From contig NW_026944390.1 of NCBI RefSeq assembly GCF_033439725.1, positions 434,001-498,000 on the forward strand: a stretch of DNA of 64,000 bases, given 5' to 3'. Made by a program: the position numbers and the translations under genes. Positions 1-12,024 of this stretch are shown here, in pieces. Each line of letters begins with the position of its first letter. Within the stretch, counting starts at the first letter, position 1. A model generated the notes under the pieces. That model saw nothing but the letters and a program-made list of their open reading frames with translations. It was not told the origin of the DNA and did not search any database. This DNA comes from Neurospora tetraspora. Lineage: Eukaryota; Ascomycota; Sordariomycetes; Sordariales; Sordariaceae.

Positions 1-1050
1 GTATAAAGACTTCTACATCCAGATTCTTAAAGGGTACGAATAATAAGGCTCGTAAAAAAAGGCAGTAAGAATAATAATAGTAATATTAATAATAATAATA
101 ATAGTAATCTACCTCCTCTCCCGCTACTTCTACTACTCCTACCGCTACTACTCCTACCACTATTACTCCTACCACTACTATTCCTGCTACTACTCCCACT
201 CCTATTCCAACTTTTAACCCTATTTCTAACCCGGCTACTAATCCTACTCCGGCTACGCAAATTACTCCCGCTAAATAAATTCCCATCCCCCTACCTAATT
301 ACTTTATAGCCCGGACACTTACTACTTCCACCTTTATTTCCCTTACTACCTCCGCCTTTACTTCCGGCTCCCCTATTCCTGCTACTCGTGGGAGTAAGGG
401 TAATCGGCCAATTAAGGGGCCGAATAATCGGGGAAGTAAAATTCCTACTACTTGTACTACTCAAAGTAGTATTCGGAGTAATATTAGCAGTACTAACGGT
501 AGTACTAATAATACTAGTAGTAATAATAATAATATTAGTACTAATTAAATAAATAATTTATATAACGAAAATAATAATTTAACTAACGCAATTAAGGACG
601 TTATCTCTACTACTAATAACGGTAGTATTACCTCTCTAATACAATAAAAGGACTATATAACTATCTATCGTCATAACCGTCATTAAATTTTCTTTTTTTT
701 TCTTTCTTTTTTCTTACTCCTTTTTTTCTTCTTATTAGTATTGGGTTTAATCAGGTCTTTAATATTTCCCCCCTAACATAGGGTTAGGTAATCCATACGT
801 ATAGTATTTAACGGTATTTCGTAACAATAAACATTAAAAGTAGCCTATACGGCTAATATATACCTCTAAAATTATCTATACATTCGAGTTGCACAAACTA
901 TAAAAAATAGAATCTTTTCGCTACCCTCTAAACAAATCATATTATTAGCAACATAATCCCCTACAACTGACTTTATTACAATACCTTTAACGGACCCACA
1001 TTTACGTACTATATTTTATACTAATTAAATTCAATATATGAGGAGGTAGC
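1..1050. repeat. RIP-mutated repeat relic
   Basis: AT-rich stretch packed with TA dinucleotides (taataataat, ctactactcc) and no believable reading frame. By hand count the first 660 bases hold about 4 TpG and 16 CpA although C, G, T and A are all common, while CpG persists. This is what RIP (CpA to TpA on either strand) leaves behind. From about 780 to 1045 only TpG is scarce (about 3 against 15 CpA), so that part was mainly mutated on the minus strand. Composition returns to normal at about 1050. The original element cannot be named; it is heavily decayed and continues off the left edge. Confidence 0.75.
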
Positions 1051-2255
1051 CGCCTAGAGTCTACAAGGCTTATTATATCGACAAGACTTATAACCCACAC
1101 ATCTCTTGGAACGCTTAACAAGCTCTCCAAGACTTGTCCTGTTCAGCATTTTCCCACTACGGTAGTGTGGTATTGATGGTTAAGAAGAAGAAGTACAGGA
1201 ATCCCAAGCGAAATGCACCTTTTATCCACCGTAGTACACGGGCCACGCCTTCCAGACAGGTTGTGTGAAAATAAAATGCAATGCACATACGCCGAAGGAC
1301 TACGGAAGTCCGTTGCATTTATTTCTCACATATCCTGCCAGACAAGCGAGGCAATGTAGCAGTTGCCCGCTATCAGGCGAGCAGTTACCTACTAGGTTTC
1401 CCGGGCCATGGCTTCGTGTCTTTCAGTCATCAGACGCAAGAGCTGTTATTAGAAAGATCACCACGAGATATGTTTCCGAGTTAGATTATTATTGAAAAGC
1501 ACTCTTATCGAAAATCATTTGCCCTCTGGCCACATGGCCCGGTTGATGAGAGGTCTCACGCAGGTACCCTCGATTGCTTCGTCCCGAATGGAGACGGGTG
1601 TGCTAACAATTAATTCAGGGACATCCTCAACCTGTACGTTCTGAGATGCCGGTACCTAATCTATCTACTACATGCGACCAACCGCAACCAATCGCAACTT
1701 GTCATCCCAAACTCCGCAACATCGTCAATCATATCAGCCTTGCCTGCCATTGTGTTGGGATGGAAAGCGGCATGCTGATTGCTCCCGGGTCTTTGTGGCC
1801 AGTTGCTAATTGCTGGTTGTTGGTTGGTAAGTAACGGTTGGTACCCTCAGTACCCATAAACTCCGATGGATGTTTCCGATGATACGTGACATCGACCGCC
1901 TGGCCTGTCAATGGCAGTGGAGGGTCCTCCGTCCTCCGCGACAATCCACAACATCCTCTACAATCCCATCCAACTTACTCCTCCCTGGGCCATGGACTTT
2001 ACTTGATTCAACCTAAAGCCCGAGTAAGCGCTCGTGATTCATGGACAACGGCTCCTCCCTCTAAGTCTGCCCAGCCTCAGACTATTGAATCAAGCGGTTC
2101 TATAAAACCACATGCCTCAGCCTCCCCTCAACCTCGCCTCAAGCTTCCAGAGCGACCATCTCAATTCCGACAAGACATGAATACGCGATATCGCCAACTA
2201 GCAACCAGACCTCCCTAGACCTCACCTTCAACCACCAAAAAAGAATTTGGCAACC
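1051..2255. other. Intergenic, upstream of hexokinase-family gene
   Basis: Normal-composition sequence with no convincing gene. Open frames here are short, lack family resemblance and overlap one another on both strands. It presumably carries the promoter and leader of the gene starting at 2256. I see no clear TATA box or structured RNA. Confidence 0.5.
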
Positions 2256-3975
2256 ATGTCCCCCTCGGCTGTGACCACCATCAGCCAGTTTCTGGAGCCC
2301 TTGGCTCTGGACAATGCCGTTGCTTTGAAACTCTCCAGGGAATTCTACTCCAACTTCAAATACCTGTCTTCCGAATCCTTGGACCAGTTCCTACCGACTC
2401 CCATTTCCATGTCCATCTTGAGGCCCGAGGGACGCCAAAGTACCGGTCGGTAAGTTCTTCACATCTACCCATCGGTATGCTATAAATGCATGGGATCATG
2501 CAAGTATCTCAGGGGTATTAATGGCGCTTATCCGACATCTCGGCACTTGAGAATTCGTGGTGGTAGCTTGCTGACAATGTGACAAATAGCTTCCTTGCCA
2601 TGGACATGTAGGATGCCCCCAAAGTTTTCCTGGTAAACCGGTACTTGATATTGACTTGCGACTTAGTGGTGGTTCAAATTTGAGAGTGGGCTTCGTGGAG
2701 CTCCTACCCGACGGCCAAGCTCGTCGCCTAAATCGTCTCCTCGAGCAGTCATGGCCTATTCTGGATCACCTAAAAAACGAGAACTCCGAGCGTCTATTTG
2801 GGTGGGTTGGAGAGCACATTGCACAGGTGGTTCGTGAAGGATGTGAAACATGGGGGTTATCTTCGGAGGAAGAGCTGCCCATGGGCGTCACCTTCAGCTT
2901 CCCCATGAAGCAGACCTCACTTTCCGAAGCTACTCTGATGGTTATGGGCAAGGGCTTCGCCATCACATCAGACCTTGACCTCGGTGGTCACCTTCTCAAG
3001 GGGTACGAACAGCACAGGACAGCCGACCTACCTCCTATAAAGATTGCCGCCATCACCAACGATGCTGTGGCTACATTGGTATCATTTGTATACCAATACC
3101 CAGCCGCGCCGAACCAGAAAGCAGCCATGGGCCTCATCGTCGGTACTGGATGTAATGCTACGATACCCCTCAAGCTCAGCAGTCTGCACCAAAACAAATT
3201 CCCGGATCTGATCAGTGTTCAGCAGGACCAGGATCTTTTGGACGTCGGGATTGCGGTAAACACAGAATGGAGCATCAACGGGTCAGCAGCGCCGCTGCGC
3301 ATGCTTGGGTTGATCAGTCGCTGGGACGAGGAGCTAGACAAGGCAGGCGAAACCCCCGGTTTCCAGCCATTAGAGTACATGACCGCTGGTCGTTATCTGG
3401 GCGAGTTGGCTAGGCTGATATTTGTGGACTTTTTGACGACGGTTCATGGCGTCTCGCCCGACGATCTGCCGCAGAGGCTTCACCAGCGCTTTGGTCTTTC
3501 CACAACCTTCCTCAGCCACTTTTACCCGGAAAGCCACAAGGGCGACATCCTGGAGCAGTTACAGAAAGAGTTCGACTTGGCCGCAGATACGACATTCACA
3601 TGGACATCGACCCATGCGGAAGCCCTACATCAGATAGCCAAGGCTATCCAAACACGAGCAGCAGGCATTGTTGCGGCAGCCACCATTGGACTTTTGCGCT
3701 GCGCTGACGAGATTCCTGACCCGTCAGAAACAGTCCAAGACAGCGTCGCTAACGGGGACAGCGTTGAAGAGCTTGTGGTAGGGTACACTGGCGGCTGTAT
3801 CCAGCACTTCCAAGATTACTTGAAAGACACGCAAGCCTTCTTGGATTTTATCACGCAAGAAGAGTTCGCCGCCCAAGGGAAACAGATACGGGTAACTTTA
3901 GAGCCCTGTCATGATGGAGGAATCACCGGTGCGGGAATCTTGGTGCCCGCTGCTTTGGCTAGCACCCAGGCGTAG
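2256..3975 (+). CDS. Hexokinase-family protein (three exons)
   Basis: Exons 2256-2449, 2590-2607 and 2667-3975 give 506 aa. The ATG at 2256 is used because the longer open frame begins at a TTG. The middle exon is only 18 nt; joined, the exons read GRFLAMDIGGSNLRVGF (about residues 64-80), the phosphate-binding loop of hexokinases. Further family motifs are TFSFP (about 146-150), a GKGF (Lys retained), TNDAVATL with the likely catalytic Asp near 203, GTGCN, NTEW and EYMTAGRYLGE. Length is typical of fungal hexokinases (about 480-510). Several positions around the sugar site differ from yeast Hxk2 (MGKGF instead of WTKGF; ND-AVATL instead of ND-TTGTL), so it may be one of the atypical, regulatory hexokinase-like proteins such as Aspergillus XprF/HxkD rather than a main glucose kinase. 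Family assignment is strong; catalytic activity is inferred only. Intron boundaries are GT-AG throughout. Confidence 0.88.
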
Positions 3976-4972
3976 GCTATCGGTTCTGATAATGGATGGG
4001 ACATGGTTCGATGTGGAGGGAAAGCTCAGTAGCCGGCGTTCGAGGCCATAGAAGGATGGCATATGCTAGAAAGAGCCATAATTATTTCACTCGACCGAGT
4101 GGTTATATCCGCCCACCGGATTTGAGAGAAGTGTTAATTATCTCCGGAGAGGAGCGTGACCTGATTAGGTAGGTGCCTCAAATATTATGTTATGGCAGAA
4201 CGCAGCAACTACACCACCGCACTCCGATATACACTAGTGTACCATTGACATCCTCGGTAGCCGGCTCCCACACTTCAACATTTCAGGCAAAGAAGTGTTA
4301 CATGAGCTGAAGAACGCTCTTTGCAAAGGATAAAAAAACCAATGACCAATAAAACAAACCTCGTGGTAACGTCCCATCTCAGCCTCCGCACCCACTTTCT
4401 GACACCCCGGGCTAGGAGCCATTGTCATGCACCGAGAGACCAGGATTCTAGCCCACTGGACCCGCTAGACCGCTTTCAACTGTCCCCTCCCACACAAGCC
4501 CTGCCAGAGGGGATCACCACTGCGGAGCCCGAGCATCGGAGCCTGCGGGGGGGATGAATTTGGCGAACTTGGCTCCTTGGTCACCCGACATTGACGATGG
4601 TCATTGTCTTGGTTTTACGCGGGACGACCCGGTCAACCACGCGTGCTCATCGAGTTTCCAACCGCGAAGGCCTGGATCTGCAGAGGATTTGGTGCTAGTT
4701 CAAGAAAGTGAAGCGGAAAATATCCGGTGAAAAAAAACGAGAAAATAAGCAAGAAAAAGAATGGGGGAGATTAGGGATCTTTAAAGTGGATATTGAAGGT
4801 CAAACAGGCATCAATCGCATTGTTGTTTCGATGTAACTGTCAGCTCGGATCCTATCCCAACTTCTTTCTCACTTTTCTTTTCCCGACTCTCACCATTGAC
4901 CGTATTCTCACATTATTTGACAAGGCGCTTCATACGACGGTACCTCAATGAAAAACCAGCAATAACCTCACA
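3976..4972. other. Intergenic
   Basis: About 1 kb between two same-strand genes. Short open frames have no family resemblance. The last 250 bases are A-rich then pyrimidine-rich (ctttctcacttttcttttcc near 4863), typical of a fungal promoter and leader for the gene at 4973. Confidence 0.5.
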
Positions 4973-5800
4973 ATGAGTTCCCCAAATTCTGTCGCTACCG
5001 CCATTCTCGCAAACACCGGACAATCGCGGAACGATGGCCTCGGTATAGAAACTCCCCTAACATCACGGTCACTCCTCAGCGTCAGCATCGGCAACGCAAC
5101 CGAATCCATGGCTTCATCCATGATCAGCCCTCGAACTCGAGGCCGGTGGGACCGAAGAACAAGCGACGTCGAATCCGGCTTGCACAGTCCTACAGCAGCG
5201 CGACCACCATCCTCATGGCTCACTGAGACGGACGACGAAGGCTCAGTCCGCTCAGAACTCGACACCCGCCCCTTTCCATCCTTCGGACGAAATTCGTCAA
5301 TAGCGCCTGACTCATCCTTCTACAGCCAAATCGGACGGTTTCAGGGTGTCCGGAACAGCGTCTCTCTTGCCCAGCCATGGCGAAGACGAAAAGATTCTAC
5401 GACGACGGGGTCCTACACAACGACAACCGATAGCGAGGAGGACGAGGACGGGGACGCGTCAACCATGCATGGTAGCCGGCACGAACAACATCAACAACAA
5501 CAACAACAAGAACAAGAACAAGAACAAGATGCCGCCGTCGATCTTTTCTCCCAGCACCAGTTCATCATGCCCAAGCCTGACGAGACAACACCCCTAATAG
5601 CAGCCGATGATGTCGAAAATAACTTGGTTTCTTCCTTACCCGACGCAGGCAACGACCCATCTCTGGCCAGTCTACCCCATCACCGCTCTCGGCTCCTCTT
5701 CCGCTTGATTATCTTGTGCTTGGCTGGGACAGTGGTGGCCAGTGTTTTGCTGGTGGTTATGATGAGGCCGCCTGCGTCAGGTGAGAGGAAGGAAGAGTGA
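4973..5800 (+). CDS. Hypothetical tail-anchored low-complexity protein
   Basis: Single-exon frame of 275 aa beginning in a good context (cacaATGAG). I do not recognise a family. The protein is Ser/Thr/Pro-rich and probably disordered for most of its length, has an acidic TTTDSEEDEDGD stretch, a Gln/Glu run (HEQHQQQQQQEQEQEQD, about residues 170-186), and a hydrophobic helix at about 239-263 (FRLIILCLAGTVVASVLLVV) followed by only a dozen mostly charged residues. That topology fits a tail-anchored or single-pass protein of the endomembrane system with an N-terminal cytosolic region. Coding status rests on length, codon use and the membrane anchor; function is unknown. Confidence 0.7.
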   Translation: MSSPNSVATAILANTGQSRNDGLGIETPLTSRSLLSVSIGNATESMASSMISPRTRGRWDRRTSDVESGLHSPTAARPPSSWLTETDDEGSVRSELDTRPFPSFGRNSSIAPDSSFYSQIGRFQGVRNSVSLAQPWRRRKDSTTTGSYTTTTDSEEDEDGDASTMHGSRHEQHQQQQQQEQEQEQDAAVDLFSQHQFIMPKPDETTPLIAADDVENNLVSSLPDAGNDPSLASLPHHRSRLLFRLIILCLAGTVVASVLLVVMMRPPASGERKEE

Positions 5801-5856
5801 ATACTACTGGCAACGAAAAGTTATGAGGGTAAACGGGATAGAGAGGATATAGGCGT

Positions 5857-5891
5857 TGGATGGATGGATGGATGGATGGATGGATGGATGG
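5857..5891 (+). repeat. (TGGA)n microsatellite
   Basis: About eight tandem copies of TGGA just 3' of the preceding gene, within its likely 3' UTR or terminator region. Confidence 0.95.
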
Positions 5892-6314
5892 CAAAATTTC
5901 ATATATTTTAGCTGGGGTGAGATCTCGGATTACTACGAACTTGGGGGCGTCTTGTTTTGGTTCAGGTTTTGTAAGGTACCTACCTCTATTGCATTCCCAG
6001 AGGAGAAAAAGACAAGATGCAGAAATAGGAGAGGTTAAATGGACAGCTAACAGACTCATTGCCAATGAAGACAAGTCAAGCTTGTGAGAAGCTAATGTCC
6101 GCCCTCGCGCTGCCCCGGCAAGCTCTTTGTGGTGTAACCGTTCGGCATCCGACCTTTACCTCATCCATCGTCTTCCGCTCAGCAAGCCCCGACCGAGGAT
6201 CTGAAACGCCCAGTTCATTATCATCATCACCGTCGTTAGAGGTATTCATCCCATTGAACCAGTCACCGGCAACTTATCCAACATCCCCTCCTCCAAGCCC
6301 TTCCACTTGCTAGG

Positions 6315-6735
6315 TCTTCATCATCTTGCGCGCCCTCTCCGGACAACATATGCCCCAGCGCACGTATACCCACACAACCCCCAACCGCCACGCCCCATCA
6401 CCGTACTCAGTCCGGAACAGAAACGCCGCCGCGAATGGTGACGGAGACGTTGGCGGGCTGGGCAAAGACCGCGTGCGAAGAAGATCCTGTGTCCGAGAGC
6501 GCTTGTGGGGGGAGGTAAATCGATCTGGAACTGGGAGGCCCGTTGACCGTTGTTCCGCCCTCGGGCGCACCCACACCCACACCCGCCGCCGCCGCAGCTG
6601 TTGAGGCCTTGAAGCGGTGCTTGCGGTACCAGAAGGAGACACGCTCGCTGGTGATGGTGGTCTCGCGTTCCTGACGTACATGTCGATGGCGTAGGGGAGG
6701 GTGGCCCGCCAGCCGTCGTGAGAGCGTGTTTTCGA
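6315..6735 (-). pseudogene. Decayed GH71 (alpha-1,3-glucanase) C-terminal fragment
   Basis: Read on the minus strand from about 6735 downward, fragments in different frames resemble the end of the catalytic domain and the following beta-sandwich region of glycoside hydrolase family 71: HDGWRATLPYAIDMYV, then SERVSFWYRKHRF, GGTT, ASQFQIDLPPP and ANVSVTIRGG. Family 71 enzymes (mutanases) have the equivalent GW..LPYFIDMY, SWYR, GGTTGN and VTVTIGG in the same order. No single frame runs through, so at least two or three frameshifts are needed, and the N-terminal two thirds of the enzyme is absent. I infer a dead remnant of a secreted cell-wall glucanase. The resemblance is from memory of the family and needs a profile search. 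Confidence 0.55.
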
Positions 6736-7056
6736 CGTACCTCTACAGTTGAGCGGCGCGCCGCCCCTGCCACCGTTCCTGCCACCGTTCTAGACACGAT
6801 AGGCCCATCAGAGCCTCAGGGTGGGAAAATGACCTACATGGAGAGGGAACTTGATCGCTCAGCTATATACAGGCATGCCTTGGCACTTGGCATCTTAGGG
6901 ATGTCCTCTAAGTATGGATATTGTTTAATGCTTCTAATCTTTTGCTCCTCGACGTCAGTAACCATTCTATAGACAATTGCCAGACATGCCATGCCATGCC
7001 AGAAAACAACCAACACTCATTATTCACAACCTGACCATACTCCTTCAACACATCAG

Positions 7057-9460
7057 TCAGCGGAACCCATTGGTCTTTGGCCCATTAAGCGTCAAAGCAT
7101 CCAACTCCTCCCTTGTCCTCCTGTACAACTCCTGCGCCTCTCTCTCCCTCGTGCTGACAAAGCCCACCTCTCCACGCAGCGCCGCCAGCCTGTTTCGAAT
7201 AGCGGCCTGCTCCGAGGACTGAAGAACCTTGAAAGCACCCAGAGCATTATTCGCCTTTTCCAACGCCTCGTGAGCCTCACTGATCTTCTTCCGCAGCATC
7301 TCAGCCCGGTTCTTGTAACCGCCCAGATGCAAGTTGAGCTTCTTCTCGAGCTTGTTGCCTTTCTCCGCCGAGGCGACGATTTGGTCAATGACCTCCTGAA
7401 GGTAGGGTTAGCCGGCAAGCTTTCAGAAAGGCAGAAAAGGGGTTAGTAGTTGAACATACCTCAAGCGCAATTTGCATGGTCGAAATCTGCTCTTCCTCTT
7501 CATCGTCCTCGTAGCATCCCAACCCAAGCAATAGGGAGCTGCTGTTGCTCTTTTCCCACGCCGCTTGAACTTCTTCCGGCTTTGGCTTATCCTTGATTTC
7601 CATCAGAACCTGAAGCTTGGCCTCTTGCAACGCGGCGTCATCGATTTTCTGGATCTCCAGTGCCCGGGCAGTTGGCTGAGCTCCAGGTAGAGGATATTTA
7701 GTGGCATCATGAGCTACAAGCAAGGCCGCCTCACGAGCAATGAGGACCTTCACAGGGTCCTCGGCCTGCGAGGCCTCCTTCAAGAGAGACTGGTAATCGA
7801 CTTGGACAGGCCGAGGCAGATCCCGCTGCATAACCTGCGTACGTCTCTTGCGCTCCAACAGCTCGCGCGCCTCCTTGATCTCCCTTTCTCGACGGTCACG
7901 CTCAGCAGCATCCTCCTCCAGCTGCTCAGCTGTCTTTGGTTCTTGCTGATCATCCGGTAGTTCGAGCTCCCACTCGGTCTCTTTGGGCTTGGGAAGAGAC
8001 GCGAGGCCCTGCTTCAGCTGATGCCGGATAGACATCTCGCGCATCTTAACATCCCGGGGTGTGCCACCTACTAGCGACATTTCATCACCAGCATCATTGA
8101 GAGCAAAGGTATCACGGGGAGTGCGCAGCGGTGTTTGGCCGACACGGAGGGGCGTTGCGCCAGGACCAGCTCCAGCAGCCCGCAAGGGAGTGGCCAAGGG
8201 GTTAGGAGTCGCCATGACCTGCTTCCGCGGCGCAACCGACTCGAAGCCGGTAGAGCCCGCCCCCTGGTGTAGAGGTGTATTCTCTCCGCCGAGCAGCGAG
8301 GATTGTGTCTCTGTTAGCGCCCGGATGTTGCGAATCTCGTTTGCGATGTGGTCTTCCTGAGCAGGGGCCATCGGTGTTCGGATTGGCGCATTGGTGTTGA
8401 GTGTCGAATAGTTGTTGATCAGGCCGCGAGTTGCATCATTGTCGCTTTCGCGTGCCAACATGTTCGCCCGCTCGCCAATCATGCCCATCTTCACAATTTC
8501 CTCCAACTCGCCTTCGCCGACCTGTGGTGCTGGCAGGACCAAAGCCCTCCGCTTGCTGCTCTGTTCTGCCTCCCGCATCTTCTGCAGCTGACCAGCCTTG
8601 AGAGCGGCCTGCACAGATGGGTCCTTGTCGCCCTTTCTCCTCTTGCCGTCTCTCTCATCCTCTTCACCCTTGCGCTTGTTCCCGACCTGCTGCTTCTTGG
8701 GGTCGAAATGGGCACGCTGGTACTCGTTGCGAGACATCTCCTCGGTTGTGTCATAGAATCCAGGAACAGGCTTCTTTTCGAATGGAATATCGGCATTGTA
8801 GTCCATCTGGCCCGTCTTCTTTGTCGTAACCTTGATGTTGATGCCGGCCGTCTTCAACTCGCGGCGCTTCTGAAGAGCGGCCAGCCGGCGAGACTCCTCT
8901 TGCTGTCGCTCACGGGCCTTTCGCTTGGCCTTTTTACCCTGTGTGTTGGCCAGACGCGCGCGAGCCTCGCTCAACATCTCCTTCTCATCTTCATCGAGAT
9001 CGATGGTGTCGGGACGGGCCGGTTTCGTCTCCGGATCGGGGTCGACCTCGCCAGGTCGTAGTTTGCGAACATCGTCGGCGCTGGGCGCGTGAGCTTCGCC
9101 TCCATCAGGGCCCGTCAACCCAAGAGCGGATGTCTCTCTCTGCTCGGCTTCGTCGAGAAGTCTCTGGTATCTTTCCAGGCACTGGTTTGCGGTTCTTCCA
9201 ACAATGGGGGCAATGGTACGCCATTGGGTCGGCATCAGCTTGGCGAGATGTAGTAGTTTTTCATCCTCCTCCTTACTCCATTCGATCTTCTTGATGCTGG
9301 GATCCAGCCATTCGTTCCATCTTGCCTTGCACTGCTTGGGGGTCTTGCGGGCCAGCAGCGATGAGACGCGGGCCCACTGGTTCAGGCCATACTTGCTGAC
9401 CGACGCCTTGAGGATTTCATCCTCGATGTTGGTCCACACTCCTCCCTTGACGACGGGCAT
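7057..9460 (-). CDS. cef1: Pre-mRNA splicing factor Cef1/Cdc5 (Myb-like)
   Basis: Exons 9460-7460 and 7395-7057 (minus strand; intron 7396-7459 with GTATGT donor, ctaac branch site and CAG acceptor) give 779 aa, normal for the family. Two N-terminal Myb repeats are clear: [20 protein letters not shown] (about 5-24) followed by [16 protein letters not shown], then [20 protein letters not shown] and [18 protein letters not shown] basic, nuclear-localisation-rich segment ([17 protein letters not shown]) follows, then the TP-rich central region ([13 protein letters not shown]) and a helical C-terminus encoded partly by exon 2 ([20 protein letters not shown]). Cef1/Cdc5 is a core subunit of the Prp19/NineTeen complex and acts in the spliceosome in the nucleus. 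The gene is divergent from the COMPASS-subunit gene at 10205. Assignment is firm. Confidence 0.96.
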
Positions 9461-10204
9461 CTTGTCGCTCGGCCGTTATGTCTATTCGTCGGGCGTTGTG
9501 GAGATGCCAAAGCCGTTTTGGTAGGTGGGAGAATAATCGGGGTTGTTGTCGTGGATGGAATGTTGTTGATGGGGAAGAAATCCAGAAATTCAAACCGCTG
9601 GCGTCAAGGCGAACAATGGAATCACCGGCGACGCAACTGTCTTGGCGTCCTTCCAAGTGTCGACCGCTAGCAAAAGGAATCCTTGCGGCAGGCAGTTGGC
9701 TCGCTGTTAGCGATTGAGTGGCCCAGACGGCTGGCGACTAACAACCTGGAGGACAAGCTCCGGGACCCCTGCCTGCCGTTAGCAATGGAGCCCACTAACA
9801 GAGGAAGGATGCCCCACCCTTTTTTGTCGCGACACGCTGCTGTCAGTCGCAATGCGGATGAAGCTTCCATCATTTCTGCTTCACATGTCGTTCTTTCTTC
9901 TTGCATCTCCGAACTCTTTCCAGTAATCTACCCCGAACCTGAACTCGAGAACCCAATCCCGCCCTCCCAAAGCACGCGTCAACTCCGAATACCAAAGCAT
10001 TTACTCGCAGGTCCACTACCAATTCTCTTGGATTAATCCTTACCATCCATAGCTGTCGTCGATCAGAAGAGGTCCCGCCGGTACTTTGGACTTGGAGAAA
10101 CACGACTTCAACTTCAGGACAAGGACAACCCACGAGCGCAAAGCATACCACTCACTTAATCATCTGCCGACGTTACTGCTTGCGCGACGTCTGCCGGGTC
10201 GAAT
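9461..10204. promoter_or_regulatory. Divergent promoter region, cef1 / Ash2-like gene
   Basis: 744 bp separate the two start codons, which point away from each other, so both genes probably share this promoter region. No TATA box is evident. Open frames inside are short and unsupported. Confidence 0.6.
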
Positions 10205-12024
10205 ATGGCCAGCGACGTAGGTTCTCCCCGAAGGGAGCAAACACCTTCCGGAGCTGCCACGACGGTCCCTCAGAAGCGCGCACTCGAAGACGACCACAGT
10301 CCAGCAGTTCCATCACCCCTAAACCCCGAGAACAAGGCCGCTTCAAGAGTTCAAATACAAGCACCCGAGGACACCCAGCAAGCAGCGGTTCTGAACCGCG
10401 AGAAGAGAACAAAGAAGGATTCCTTTAAGAAGAGGGAGGCCAAGGCGGCGGCAGGCGGTTCCGATAGTTCTAGAGCAACTCCCGACCCCAAGCAGCAACA
10501 CAAGGAGCCCTCGATCAACGAATTGCTCCCTGCGCGTTACAAGCTAGCTCCGCCCAAGCTTACTGATTTCGAGCCTGCTCGCGGTCCTGTCTTCACCAGC
10601 CATCATGAGGTTCAAGGGCCTGAGGGCGAGACCATTGAGTTCTTTGATGCAACGGAACAGTATGCATTATTTACCCTACCGTTTACCCTTCGTTATGAAA
10701 CGGGAACATACGCTAATTGGCCTTTCTCTACAGCGTCTTTAACAAGAGAGCGTTTCATTACACCCACTGTATAGCGGACCCGACATTTCCCTCGATGTTC
10801 TACTACCGCCAGACCGAGACCGAGCCCTACGCTGCCCACATGGCCTTCGAGGACTCTGCCTCTCACGTATATTGTGACCGACAGGGTCGTCATGTCACAA
10901 CCGACAAAGGCTTCCGTATGTCTCGAGCCAACGTAGCCGTGCGCGAGGGCAGGTGGTATTGGGAGTGCAAGGTCACCCGAGGCACTCTGCGCGAGCCAGG
11001 TTCTGAAGGTGACAACAAGGCGCATGGGCACGTTCGCTTAGGTTGGGCGCGGCGCGAGGCCTCTCTCGACGCCCCCGTCGGGTTCGATTGCTACAGTTAT
11101 GGTATTCGAGACGTGGCTGGACAAAAGGTGCACATGTCGCGGCCGAAAGACTTCTTCCCGCCTGGCGAGGAGATCAAAGAAGGCGATGTGATCGGACTGG
11201 AGATCCAGCTCCCTTCCGAGCACCTACACAGGAAGATCGTAACAGGGCATTATAACCCTGCGGTCGACTTGGCAGACGACGAACCATCGCTGGAGGCACC
11301 CAACATCATCCGGGACCGGATTCCCATTCGGTTCAAGCAGCACATCTACTTTGAGAAGATCGACTACCACACAACCAAAGAGCTGGAAGATCTTTTCAGC
11401 CCCGCGCCGGTAGCATCGGCAGGCTCAAGCTCGCCGGAGCCGCCGAACCCAAATCACCCGTTGCCGTCACTACGGACGCTGCCGAACTCGTACATCAAGA
11501 TCTACAAAAACGGAAAAGACATGGGCACGCCATGGACAGACCTCTTCGCCTTCTTGCCACCCGCATCGAAACTGAGCACGCAGTCAGGGGCACACGCCGG
11601 CAGGGAAGCTCTCGACGACGGAACCGTGGGTTACTACCCAGCCGTAAGTGTCTTCCGCGGCGGCGCCGTCGAGGTGAACTTTGGCCCAGACTTCTGGTTC
11701 CCACCGCCCGGGTCTGGTCTCCCGCAGAAGCAGCAGAACGGGGTAGGCGATGAGGACGACGTGGACATGCTTGACGACGGTAGTGTTCCGAATCAAAAGC
11801 CTCTACGTCCGGTGTCGGACCGCTACGAGGAACAGATATTCGAAGATATCGTCTACGACATCATTGACGAAGTCGGGTTCTGGGCCCAGGACGGCGGTAA
11901 GGTGATTGACCGGTTCAATCTCACAGCGAAGGACGCCGAGAAGTTGCTGGCGACGGGTGCTGGTGGGGCGCAGTTGTTGCCTGGCGGGAGGGAGGAGATC
12001 AAGGAGCTTGTCCAGGACGATTAG
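10205..12024 (+). CDS. SPRY-domain COMPASS subunit, Ash2/Bre2-like
   Basis: Exons 10205-10659 and 10734-12024 (intron 10660-10733, GTATGC donor, gctaat branch, ACAG acceptor) give 581 aa. The first 120 residues are charged and probably disordered. A SPRY domain starts near 170: MFYYRQTETEPYAA, FRMSRANVAVREGRWYWECK, then HVRLGWARREASLDAPVGFD, YSYGIRD and GDVIGLEIQLP, interrupted by Pro/Ser-rich inserts, and it resumes with SYIKIYKNGKDMGTPW and YYPAVSVFRGGAVEVNFGP. This order matches Ash2L and yeast Bre2. A C-terminal helical segment (EEQIFEDIVYDIIDEV) is where Bre2/Ash2 binds Sdc1/Dpy30. The protein would act in the nucleus in Set1/COMPASS histone H3 Lys4 methylation. No PHD or winged-helix part is visible, which fits the fungal Bre2 form better than metazoan Ash2L. 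Confidence 0.88.

Noticed and set aside
27-286. Arg/Ser-rich and Val/Gly-rich open frames on the minus strand
   Set aside because: They come from trinucleotide low complexity in the RIP relic and have no start context, motif or splice partner.
6310-6797. 158-codon minus-strand frame as a stand-alone gene
   Set aside because: The region is better explained as a frameshifted GH71 remnant, since recognisable motifs are spread over different frames.
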